Counted from the stretch's first letter, positions 1 through 6,396 are shown. The stretch is DNA of 6,396 bases from Actinomycetes bacterium (GCA_021811865.1 JAKAQB010000132.1:1-6396); one strand, 5' to 3'. Program-made: numbers and translations. The notes: a model not told the origin generated them from the letters alone.

Positions 1-3000
1 AGGCCCGGGACGTCGCCCTGGCCGCCCTCGAGCGGATCGACGTCCGGCGGGCAGAGCTGGCCGACGCCGCCCATCGGCTGGAGGGGCAGCTGCGGGGCCT
101 CGACCTCTCCAAGGTCCACGCCTTGCAGGCTGTCGAAGAACGGGCACGCGCCGCGACCGACGAGGCCGTGCGCCAGTCGGACCGGGCCGTCGCGGACCGG
201 GAGCGGGCCGATGCAGCGATCCGGGAGTCCACGAGCGCTTCGGCTGACGCGGCGGCGGCGACCCGGCGGTACGAGGAGGCGGCGGGCGCCGTCCTCCCGC
301 TCGCGTCCGACGCCGGCCTGGCCGCAGAGCACGAGCTCCACGCCGAGCAGCTGGCGACTGAGCCCCGGCGCGCCCGCGCCGCTCTCAGCGGAGCCGCTGA
401 CCGCCGCTTGGAGTTGCTCGTTGCCCTGCGCCGGGCGGCGCCGGCCGCCGCCGCCGCCCTGGCCCGCATCGCCGCCGCCGAGGGCGACCGGGTCCTCGCC
501 GACGCCGACCTCGACACCGCCGGCCACAACCACCAGACGGCAACCGAGGCGCTGGAGGCCGCCGCCGCCGACCTCCTCCGCGCCGTGCTCGACTGGGCCG
601 CTGCCTGGTACATCCGACTGCCCGCCGGCGCCGAGTCCGACGTGGTCGACGGTGTCCTCGCCGGCCAGAGGCCAGCTGCGGGGCCGTTCCTCACGGCGGG
701 GCGCGAACACCTGCACGGCGAGCGCCGGCGGCTGGCGACTGCGATCACCCGCGCATCGGAGCAGCGCGCCGCCGCCGAGAACGAGCGTGCCCGCGTCACC
801 GCCGAGGCCGACGACGCGCCCCCGACCAGGCCCGGCCGCCCTGCCGAGCGCCCCGACGGCCACGCCCCGTTGTGGGAGTGCGTCGACTTCGCCCCCGACC
901 TTGACGCCGCCCGCCGGTCCGGCCTCGAGGCGGCCCTGGAGGCCTCCGGCCTGCTCGACGCCCTCGTCGCTCCCGATGGCGATCTCCTCGATGCCGGCAG
1001 CCTCGATACCTGGATCAAAGGCGCCGCTGGCGGCCCGGACGGCGACGTCGGCACCGACGGCCGGGTGGGCACGGGGCGGGACGAGCCGGCGGTGGACGGG
1101 CTCGTCCCCGTCGCCGGGGGACCGGTGGGCGGGGACGCCGTCGCCCGGGCCCTCGCCGGCATCGCGGCGGCGGCGGTTGTCCGCACCGACGGCCGCTGGC
1201 AGGTAGGGCCCCTGCACGGCCGGTGGTCCAAGGATGCCGCCGAGTACATAGGCGCGACCGCCCGCGCCGAGGCACGTCGGCGGCGGATCGAGACGCTGAC
1301 CACCGAGATCGATGCCCTCACCGCCACCCTTGCCAGCCTGGCCGGCGAGGACGAGGCCCTGGTCGCCGAGTTGGGCCGCCTCGACGATGCCGAGCGCGCC
1401 TGGCCCTCCACGGACCCGCTGCGGGACGCTTCGACCGAGGCCGTCCGGGCTCTGGCGGCCGTAGCCGAAGCCCGGGAGACCCTGGCCGTAGCCGAAGCCC
1501 GGCTGGCCCAGGCACGGGAAGAGGGACAGGCCGCCGTGGAGGGTCTCCGCCGCGCCGAGGACACCGCCGGATGCCGGGCGGCCGGCGTGGAAGCCGCCAT
1601 CGACGCCGTGCGCGACTACCGCGAGGCGCTGGCTGCGCTCGTCGCCGACGCGGAGCGCGCCGGCGAACGCCGATCCACGGCGGCCGCGGCCGCCAGCCGG
1701 GCTGATGCCGCCGTGACCGAGGCAGGCAGGTCCGAGGCCGAAGCCGTCCACGCCCGCGCCGTGGCCGCGACCGCCCGCGGCGAGGCCGACGAGCTCCGAG
1801 GGACCGTCGGCGCGGACGCCGAGACCGTCCTTGCCCGTCAGGCCGCCCTCAGCGCCGAGCTCGAGCAGGCCCGGGCCGAGGACCGGCGGCTCGCCGAGGA
1901 GCGGGACGCCGCCTCCCGCCAGGAGAGCGCGGCGGCCGCCTTGCTCGCCCAGACCGAGGAGGAGCGGATCCAGCGGGAGGCCGAGCGGGCAGCGGCCCTG
2001 ACCCACCTCGCCGAGCTGGCCGCCACCGAGCTGGCGCGGCTGGCGCTCGGCCCTGTGCCCGACAGTCGCGCCCTCACCCAAGTCACTGCCGGCCTGGCGT
2101 TCGCCCGAGCGGCCCACGACAGGCTCCGCGACGTCGAGGTCGACCAGCGCGTACAGGACGATGTGAACAACCGCCTCCACAACGGCTACAGCGTCCTCAG
2201 GTCGCAACTCGGCGCAGACTTCGACCCCTACCTCGACACCAGCGACGGGCTCGAGGTCTGCTACGCCACCCTCAACGGTGCTGTGGTCGGCGTCACCGAC
2301 CTGTCGGCCGCGTTAGACGACCAGATCCGCCGGCGCCGCGAGACGCTGTCCGCCGAGGAGCGTCAGCTGATCGAGCGCCACCTGCTCACCGAGATCGGCT
2401 CCCACCTCGGCGACCGTGTCCACGCCGCCTGGGACCTGACCCGGCGCATGAACCAGCAGCTCGCCGAGCACGCTACGCGGGGTGGCGTCACCCTCCGGTT
2501 GTCCTGGGAGGTCGCCCCCCAAGCCGGGCCGGCCGCCGAAGAGGCCATGAAGCTGCTGCGGCACAACGTCGGACTCCTCGACCAGAGGGAGCGGGCCGCG
2601 CTCGCAGCCTTCCTCCACGAGCGGGTGCGCGCCGCCCGGGACGCCGGCGAGGGCAGCGACGTCGTCGAGCGGCTGGCCACCGTCCTCGACTATCGGAGCT
2701 GGCACCACTTCACCGTCCACCTCCGCACCCCCGACGGCCGCGAGCAGCGCATGACGGCCCACACCCACGGCGCCGGCTCCGGCGGCGAGCAGGCCAAGCT
2801 TGCCCACCTCCCGCTGTTCGCCGCCACCGCCGCCTATTACAGCTCTGCCCGACCCGACGCCCCGCGCCTGCTGATGCTCGACGAGGCATTCGCCGGGATC
2901 GACGACAGCGAGCGGGGCGACTGCATGGGCATGCTCGTCGGGCTGGACCTCGACATGGTCCTCACCAACTACGCCGAATGGGGCTGCTACCCGGAGGTGC

Positions 3001-3146
3001 CCGCCGTCGCCGTCTACCACCTCGAGCGCACGCCAGGTCAGCCCGGCGTCGTCGCCCTGCGCTTCGTGTGGGACGGCGTCGATCGCCGGGAGGACGACCC
3101 CTGGCTCGACTCCCGGGAGCCGCCCGAGCGTGGCCTCTTCGCCTGA
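1..3146 (+). CDS. jetC: Type III Wadjet SMC-like ATPase JetC (TIGR02680 family), 5' partial
   Basis: This is the motor subunit of the Wadjet plasmid-defence complex, an SMC/SbcC-like ATPase that with JetA and JetB is known to extrude DNA. The frame is open from base 3 to the TGA at 3144-3146 (1047 visible residues). The family usually exceeds 1,300-1,400 residues, so the start and Walker A head lie upstream of the window. Visible order: an Ala/Arg/Glu-rich coiled-coil arm to about 850; a hinge-like globular region at about 861-1290, with PLWECVDF near its start and GPLHGRW at 1206-1226; the returning coiled coil to about 2140; then the C-terminal head. In the head, SGGEQ at 2778-2792 is the ABC signature, and LLMLDEAFAGIDD at 2868-2906 holds Walker B with its catalytic Glu (2883-2885) and the D-loop. 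The tail has EWGCY, which I recall as typical of this family. The TTG at 123 is only an internal codon. The family assignment rests on motif memory and on the jetD neighbour; confidence is high. Confidence 0.9.
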   Translation, partial: ARDVALAALERIDVRRAELADAAHRLEGQLRGLDLSKVHALQAVEERARAATDEAVRQSDRAVADRERADAAIRESTSASADAAAATRRYEEAAGAVLPLASDAGLAAEHELHAEQLATEPRRARAALSGAADRRLELLVALRRAAPAAAAALARIAAAEGDRVLADADLDTAGHNHQTATEALEAAAADLLRAVLDWAAAWYIRLPAGAESDVVDGVLAGQRPAAGPFLTAGREHLHGERRRLATAITRASEQRAAAENERARVTAEADDAPPTRPGRPAERPDGHAPLWECVDFAPDLDAARRSGLEAALEASGLLDALVAPDGDLLDAGSLDTWIKGAAGGPDGDVGTDGRVGTGRDEPAVDGLVPVAGGPVGGDAVARALAGIAAAAVVRTDGRWQVGPLHGRWSKDAAEYIGATARAEARRRRIETLTTEIDALTATLASLAGEDEALVAELGRLDDAERAWPSTDPLRDASTEAVRALAAVAEARETLAVAEARLAQAREEGQAAVEGLRRAEDTAGCRAAGVEAAIDAVRDYREALAALVADAERAGERRSTAAAAASRADAAVTEAGRSEAEAVHARAVAATARGEADELRGTVGADAETVLARQAALSAELEQARAEDRRLAEERDAASRQESAAAALLAQTEEERIQREAERAAALTHLAELAATELARLALGPVPDSRALTQVTAGLAFARAAHDRLRDVEVDQRVQDDVNNRLHNGYSVLRSQLGADFDPYLDTSDGLEVCYATLNGAVVGVTDLSAALDDQIRRRRETLSAEERQLIERHLLTEIGSHLGDRVHAAWDLTRRMNQQLAEHATRGGVTLRLSWEVAPQAGPAAEEAMKLLRHNVGLLDQRERAALAAFLHERVRAARDAGEGSDVVERLATVLDYRSWHHFTVHLRTPDGREQRMTAHTHGAGSGGEQAKLAHLPLFAATAAYYSSARPDAPRLLMLDEAFAGIDDSERGDCMGMLVGLDLDMVLTNYAEWGCYPEVPAVAVYHLERTPGQPGVVALRFVWDGVDRREDDPWLDSREPPERGLFA
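3115..3119 (+). promoter_or_regulatory. Possible ribosome binding site for jetD, inside jetC
   Basis: GGGAG lies 10 bases before the GTG start at 3130, within the final codons of jetC. The spacing is a little long and the match short. The 17-base gene overlap suggests that ribosomes finishing jetC also feed jetD, so a weak site would be enough. Confidence 0.35.
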
Positions 3147-4341
3147 CGTCCTCGCTGACCCCCGCCTGCGGCCGTTGTGGGGGGCGGTCCACCGCCGCCT
3201 GGAATCGGTGGGTGCCGGGGGGAACCTGACCGGAACCGCCGTCCACCTGCGGGACCTGGCTCCCGACGAGCGGGCCGCCGTCGACCAGCTCCTCGGCGCC
3301 CGCTCGCGGGGAGCGACGGTCCGCGTGCCCCTCGACCGGCTCGACCGGCGGTTACGGGAGCGGACCGGCCGGTCGCTCGGCTCGGTTGTCGAGGACCTCG
3401 TCGGGCCGCGGCGCGACCGGCCGGCCGAGCGAGCCGCCCTCGACGCGACCTGGAAGCGGCTGACGTCGCACCCCGCGGTCGCACGGCACCCGGCGCTGGA
3501 GGGGTGGCTGGCCACGACGCGCTGGCGGACGGAGCCGGACGACGTGATGGCCGGGCTCGACGTCCTGGCCCACCTCCCCCAGGCGATCCGCGGCGGGCGC
3601 ACCCGCCTGGCCGCCCGGATCCTCCACGACGCCCACGCCCTCGACCCGGACCGGCCAGCCGGTCGCATCGTGCTTTCCGCCCTCGCCCACCGCAGCGGTG
3701 AGCCCGTTGTCAGCCTGCGGGCGGCCGACCGCCGCCGGTTGTGGGCGGAGGTGGGTGTGCTCTCCGACGATGTCTCCTCGACGGTGCTGACCCTCGGGTT
3801 GCGACCCGTACCCACCGGTCCGCTCACCGAAGCGGCGGACCGGTGGGCCGAGGCCGCCGTCCCGCTGCCCGTTCCTCTGGCCGCCGTCCAAGCCGAGGCG
3901 TGGCGGGTGGCTCCCGGAACTCTGGTGTCCGTCTGCGAGAACCCCTCCGTCCTCGCTGCTGCTGCCGGTACTGGGGCGACGATGGTCTGCGTCGAGGGCC
4001 GCCCCCGCCTGGCCGCCACGCTCCTCCTGCAAGCACTCGCCACCAGCGGGGCGCGCCTTCGCTACCACGGAGACTTCGGTGCCGGCGGGATCTCCATCGC
4101 CAACGGCGTCATCGGCGAGCTCGGCGCCGAGCCCTGGCGCATGGGCGTCGGCGACTACCGGGCCGCGCTTGCCGGCACCGCCGCCGAGCGGCTGCGCCCC
4201 CTGCGGGGTGCGGTCCCCGAGGCCTGCTGGGAGCCGCAGCTGGCGGCCGTCGTCCGCGCCGCCGGTGTGGAGGTCGAGGAGGAGCTCGTCCTCGACCTGC
4301 TGCTCGGAGACCTCGACACTGAGCGGGGTGCCGCCCCGTAG
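3130..4341 (+). CDS. jetD: Type III Wadjet nuclease subunit JetD (TIGR02679; DUF3323 + DUF2399)
   Basis: This 403-residue protein, the usual family length, is the predicted DNA-cleaving subunit of Wadjet. In characterised systems JetD is recruited by the SMC motor and cuts circular DNA through a TOPRIM-like site. Residues about 10-230 match the DUF3323 pattern: LAPDERAAVDQLLG at 43-56, DAHALDPDRP at 167-176, and RRLWAEVGVLSDDVSSTVL at 202-220. Residues about 235-395 match DUF2399: VCENPSV at 268-274 gives the TOPRIM Glu (E270), and YHGDFGAGGISIAN at 312-325 gives Asp D315. The family usually reads GDFDWPG or similar there, so the second acidic position is Gly317 here, an unusual change in the metal site. 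The GTG start at 3130 is chosen because it places DPRLRPLW at the expected N-terminus. It overlaps jetC by 17 bases, which suggests translational coupling in one operon. Nuclease activity of this copy is uncertain. Confidence 0.9.
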   Translation: MASSPDVLADPRLRPLWGAVHRRLESVGAGGNLTGTAVHLRDLAPDERAAVDQLLGARSRGATVRVPLDRLDRRLRERTGRSLGSVVEDLVGPRRDRPAERAALDATWKRLTSHPAVARHPALEGWLATTRWRTEPDDVMAGLDVLAHLPQAIRGGRTRLAARILHDAHALDPDRPAGRIVLSALAHRSGEPVVSLRAADRRRLWAEVGVLSDDVSSTVLTLGLRPVPTGPLTEAADRWAEAAVPLPVPLAAVQAEAWRVAPGTLVSVCENPSVLAAAAGTGATMVCVEGRPRLAATLLLQALATSGARLRYHGDFGAGGISIANGVIGELGAEPWRMGVGDYRAALAGTAAERLRPLRGAVPEACWEPQLAAVVRAAGVEVEEELVLDLLLGDLDTERGAAP

Positions 4342-4465
4342 CCGGTGGCGGTTGGCAGCGAACTGGCAGATGGCCTCGTGCCGGCTGCCATGGAGCGGCA
4401 GCTTCGCGGGCTCGAGCTCTTCAGCTGGCGAACAGGCCATGGGTAGTGGCGGTGTCATCGAGCGG

Positions 4466-4753
4466 TCACCACGTACGGACCCGACGAAACGGCGGGTCGA
4501 AGCGCGCCGGTGCCGGGAAGCTGACCTGCCATCCTGGCCCGGGTGTGAGGTCTCGCCCGGGCACCGGGCGGATCGCCGATCTCGGCCAGAGCCGGGAACT
4601 GATCGATGCGTCGCCCAGATGGCTGGCCAGCTTCCCGCCCAATCGGCGGTCGACCGCCTCGAGGGCGCCACCCACGGGCTCGGCATCGAGGGTGAGTCCT
4701 GCGCAAGCGGCAGAAGGAGCAGCCACTGCCACGCCGGCGGCCCCGCCGCCCAC
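4466..4753 (-). pseudogene. Possible decayed gene fragment, unidentified
   Basis: On the minus strand, a 95-codon frame (GTG at 4753 to TGA at 4466) contains a stretch at about 4565-4710 with mostly G/C third positions and balanced composition. It includes EPVGGALEAVDRRLGGKLAS, followed by HLGDASISSRLWP. The rest of the frame looks non-coding, there is no Shine-Dalgarno before the GTG, and an in-frame stop at 4772-4774 blocks extension. I do not recognise a family. It could be the remnant of a displaced gene, or a chance open frame in GC-rich DNA; the second is somewhat more likely. Confidence 0.15.
4537..4562 (+). terminator. Hairpin downstream of jetD, possible terminator
   Basis: GCCCGGG at 4537-4543 pairs with CCCGGGC at 4556-4562. 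The stem continues inward with a T-G wobble, a G-C pair, one T-T mismatch and a further G-C pair around a 4-base loop. It starts 195 bases after the jetD stop. No T-run follows, so it is not a classical intrinsic terminator. GC-rich actinomycete terminators often lack the T-run, but short GC palindromes are also common by chance here. Confidence 0.25.
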
Positions 4754-5047
4754 GCGGCGAGCCCGAAGGGTTCACAGCACTGTGTCGGTCCGCCACCGTC
4801 ACGGGCGGGCCTGGGCGAACCGGACGAGGTGGCCCGTGCCTGCGGCGGAAGGCCGGTCCCATGTGGGCGGTGGGTGGTATCCCGGGGGTGGCCATCGGCG
4901 CTCACCCGGCCGGCGGAGGTCGCCACCGGGTGTCTCCTGGACGCCGGTCGCCGCCGCGGCGTCCACGGAGGCTCTGGGCACCGCCCGCCAGCACGTGGAC
5001 GCCGAGGTGGGCTGTCGGCACCGGGGAATTACGGATCGCTCCCCCGT

Positions 5048-5075
5048 GGTAGCTCGCTACCTCCCCGGAGGTGGC
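5048..5075 (+). promoter_or_regulatory. Two overlapping, mutually exclusive hairpins upstream of the membrane protein gene
   Basis: GGTAGC (5048-5053) can pair with GCTACC (5056-5061). The latter's bases also form the left arm of a second stem in which 5056-5064 pairs with 5067-5075, with one wobble. The loops are only two bases as written, so a real RNA would open a pair or two. The arrangement resembles a switchable leader about 120 bases before the GTG at 5198, but it matches no riboswitch class I know. Confidence 0.18.
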
Positions 5076-5185
5076 CCCGTCACACTCACCCACGTGGCGC
5101 GGCGGCGTTGCCGAGGACTCGCTCCCGGGCGGGTGAGCCGCCGGCGCCGGCCGGTTCCGAGGCAAGAGCCGGTCCACGAGACGAG

Positions 5186-5191
5186 AGGAGG
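5186..5191 (+). promoter_or_regulatory. Strong ribosome binding site deciding the start at 5198
   Basis: AGGAGG, within the longer AGAGGAGG, lies six bases before GTG 5198. This near-perfect Shine-Dalgarno sets the start of the membrane protein gene and argues against the much longer upstream frame. The next in-frame GTG at 5240 has only a distant GGAGG (5216-5220). Confidence 0.8.
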
Positions 5192-5197
5192 ACCACG

Positions 5198-6262
5198 GTG
5201 CCCATCGGCTCAGGCGGAGGCGGTCCCGACCGTGCTGTCGTGAGCGACTCGAGCAGTGCCGGCGCCGGTCAGCGACCGGCCGGAGAGGCTCCCTCGTTCC
5301 GCCGGCGCCCGTCGCGCCGGTCCGTCACGTTCCTCCTCGGAGCGATCTGGCTCATCGACGGCATCCTCCAGCTCCAGCCGTCGATGTTCTCCCGCTCCTT
5401 CGCGCTCGGGACTCTCGCCGGCACGGCGCAGGGGCAGCCGGCATGGGTGGCCCAGAGCGTGACCGGGATGGCTCGCTTCCTCGCTCCGCACATCGCGCTG
5501 TGGAACGTGCTCTTCGCCCTGATCCAGCTGGCGATCGGCGTCTGCCTGCTCGTCAACCGGGTGGTGAGGCCAGCCCTCGCCGTCTCCATCGCCTGGTCGT
5601 TCTCGGTCTGGTGGTTCGGGGAGGCCTTCGGCGGGCTCTTCGGCGGGAGCGCCAGCATGCTCACCGGCGCTCCCGGGGCGGTGATGCTCTACGCGCTGAT
5701 CGCCGTGCTGGTGTGGCCCCGCCAGGGCCGGCCCGACGCCGGCGACCCGGCGGACCGGTCGGGCCTGGTGGACTCCGGAGGCAGGTTGCTGTGGGCCGCA
5801 TTGTGGGTGGGAAGTGGCGTGCTCCAGCTGCTCTCCTCCAACCGGCCCGACGGAGCGATCAGCGCGCTCATCTCCGGGGCCGCCGCCGGCGAGCCCCGCC
5901 TGCTCGCTGCGCTCGCCGCCGCCGCCGCCCGCCTCGTCGGGACCCATGGCGCCCTTGTCGGGATCGCACTCGCCCTCGTGGAGGTGGCCGTCGGCATCGG
6001 GGCGCTCCGCCGCAGGCCGGATGCCGCCCTGGCCCTTGGGGCCCTGCTGTCGCTCGGGTTCTGGGTGATCGGACAGGACCTCGGAGGCATCCTCACGGGG
6101 AGCGGCACCGACCCGAACAGCGGCCCCCTCTTCGTCCTGCTGGCCGTCGCCCTGTGGCAGGGCGTCCCTTCGGCGGCCCTCGACCGCCCTCGGGAGCTCC
6201 GTGGACACGTCTCCCAGCACGGAGTTGCTACCGCTGGCACGCTCGGCTCCCGGCCGACCTGA
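5198..6262 (+). CDS. Multi-pass membrane protein with two homologous four-helix halves, function unknown
   Basis: This 354-residue protein has a polar 40-residue N-terminus rich in Gly, Ser and Arg, with no cleavable signal peptide evident. About eight hydrophobic segments follow, at roughly residues 43-60, 99-119, 125-141, 159-174, 197-213, 250-270, 276-294 and 308-320. Residues 42-175 and 196-322 look like two copies of one unit. LLGAIWLIDGILQL aligns with LLWAALWVGSGVLQL, and WWFGEAFGGLFGG aligns with FWVIGQDLGGILTG. The layout recalls small four-helix DoxX-like membrane proteins and unnamed actinobacterial membrane proteins, but I cannot assign a family or substrate. The GTG start is fixed by the AGGAGG six bases upstream. 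The gene stands 856 bases from jetD with its own ribosome binding site, so it is probably a separate transcription unit. That it encodes a real membrane protein is well supported; its role is unknown. Confidence 0.85.
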   Translation: MPIGSGGGGPDRAVVSDSSSAGAGQRPAGEAPSFRRRPSRRSVTFLLGAIWLIDGILQLQPSMFSRSFALGTLAGTAQGQPAWVAQSVTGMARFLAPHIALWNVLFALIQLAIGVCLLVNRVVRPALAVSIAWSFSVWWFGEAFGGLFGGSASMLTGAPGAVMLYALIAVLVWPRQGRPDAGDPADRSGLVDSGGRLLWAALWVGSGVLQLLSSNRPDGAISALISGAAAGEPRLLAALAAAAARLVGTHGALVGIALALVEVAVGIGALRRRPDAALALGALLSLGFWVIGQDLGGILTGSGTDPNSGPLFVLLAVALWQGVPSAALDRPRELRGHVSQHGVATAGTLGSRPT

Positions 6263-6333
6263 GGGCGACCGAGGCGATGCCCCGACGCGTTGAGGCGGCT
6301 AGCTGGCCTGCGATGGAGGCGCTCTCGGCAGTT

Positions 6334-6353
6334 CGGCCGGCCTCGCCGGGCCG
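6334..6353 (+). terminator. Hairpin after the membrane protein gene, possible terminator
   Basis: CGGCCGGC (6334-6341) pairs with GCCGG-G-CCG (6345-6353) around a CTC loop, giving eight G-C pairs with one bulged G. It begins 72 bases after the stop at 6262. No T-run follows. Its position fits termination, but GC-rich inverted repeats are frequent in such DNA. The rest of 6263-6396 shows no gene. Confidence 0.3.
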
Positions 6354-6396
6354 GGAGTCGCGGCCGGGTCCCCTCGGGGCTCAGCGATCGTCGCGG

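Larger units (their letters stand above)
4342..5197. other. 856-base gap without a convincing gene
   Basis: No supported gene lies between the jetD stop and the ribosome binding site of the membrane protein gene. The long + strand frame running from inside jetD into the membrane gene translates here to Arg/Pro/Gly-rich sequence lacking hydrophobic periodicity or motifs, so it is judged an artefact of high GC. The stretch holds a 26-base hairpin (4537-4562), a pair of competing hairpins (5048-5075), CACGTG palindromes at 4992-4997 and 5091-5096, and one minus-strand stretch with gene-like codons (4466-4753). No tRNA, CRISPR array or insertion-sequence ends were seen. I saw no clear -35/-10 pair; the promoter for the downstream gene probably lies here but cannot be placed by eye. 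Confidence 0.6.

Noticed and set aside
123..125. TTG as the start of jetC
   Set aside because: The frame is open back to base 3 with coiled-coil sequence continuing, and the family needs several hundred more N-terminal residues.
2313..4043. Long minus-strand open frame opposite jetC and jetD
   Set aside because: It is the antisense shadow of well-supported genes; the translation is low in hydrophobic residues and has no recognisable domain. High GC makes such frames common.
4324..4338. CGGGG/CCCCG hairpin at the jetD stop codon as a terminator
   Set aside because: Only five pairs, inside coding sequence, with no T-run; expected by chance in DNA this rich in G and C.
4384..4402. GCTGCC/GGCAGC hairpin after jetD as a terminator
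   Set aside because: Six pairs with a seven-base loop and no T-run; weaker than the hairpin at 4537-4562.
3352..4926. Minus-strand 524-codon frame covering jetD and the gap
   Set aside because: Most of it is antisense to jetD and has shadow-like composition. The part over 4342-4458 looks mildly coding, but so does the opposite strand there, so the signal is ambiguous.
5024..5054. GGAATT followed by GTGGTA as an ECF-type promoter
   Set aside because: The -10 half does not match an expected CGTC-like element; too weak to call.
4079..5197. Long + strand open frame from inside jetD into the membrane protein gene
   Set aside because: It overlaps jetD in another frame, gives Arg/Pro/Gly/Ser-rich sequence without motifs, and the strong ribosome binding site at 5186-5191 sets the true start at 5198.
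5210..6220. Minus-strand 336-codon frame opposite the membrane protein
   Set aside because: The translation is charged and Gly/Asp/Glu-rich with no motif, whereas the + strand encodes clear membrane helices with a strong ribosome site.

Overview
The window is very GC-rich throughout, and both intact genes start with GTG. The coding strand favours G or C at third positions, and the proteins are rich in Ala, Arg and Gly. This points to a high-GC actinomycete-type bacterium (Actinomycetota). That is inferred from composition and protein resemblance only; no marker gene is present. All supported genes lie on the + strand.

Positions 1-4341 hold the 3' half of a type III Wadjet operon, a plasmid-defence (SMC-type) system whose usual order is jetA-jetB-jetC-jetD. 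The first gene is jetC, cut by the left edge of the window. It is the long coiled-coil SMC/SbcC-like ATPase of the TIGR02680 family; the N-terminal Walker A head lies outside, but the hinge, both coiled-coil arms and the C-terminal ATPase head are visible. It overlaps the next gene, jetD, by 17 bases. JetD is the TIGR02679-type nuclease subunit (DUF3323 then DUF2399, a TOPRIM-like fold). In known Wadjet complexes the SMC motor (JetA/B/C) extrudes DNA and recruits JetD, which cleaves small circular DNA. The jetA and jetB partners (DUF2397 and DUF2398 proteins) and the start of jetC are expected just upstream of the window. The JetD here has an odd nuclease site: the second acidic residue of the expected TOPRIM D-x-D pair reads as glycine.

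Positions 4342-5197 (856 bases) contain no gene I can defend. There are several possible hairpins and one minus-strand stretch with gene-like codon use that may be a decayed fragment.

Positions 5198-6262 hold a separate gene with a strong ribosome binding site. It encodes an unnamed integral membrane protein of 354 residues built from two similar four-helix halves. Nothing in the sequence ties it to Wadjet. The last 134 bases carry a hairpin that could be its terminator and no gene.

The Wadjet pair is a known type of system, not a new one. The points most worth checking are the altered JetD active site, the low-complexity insertion in the JetC hinge, and the duplicated membrane protein.
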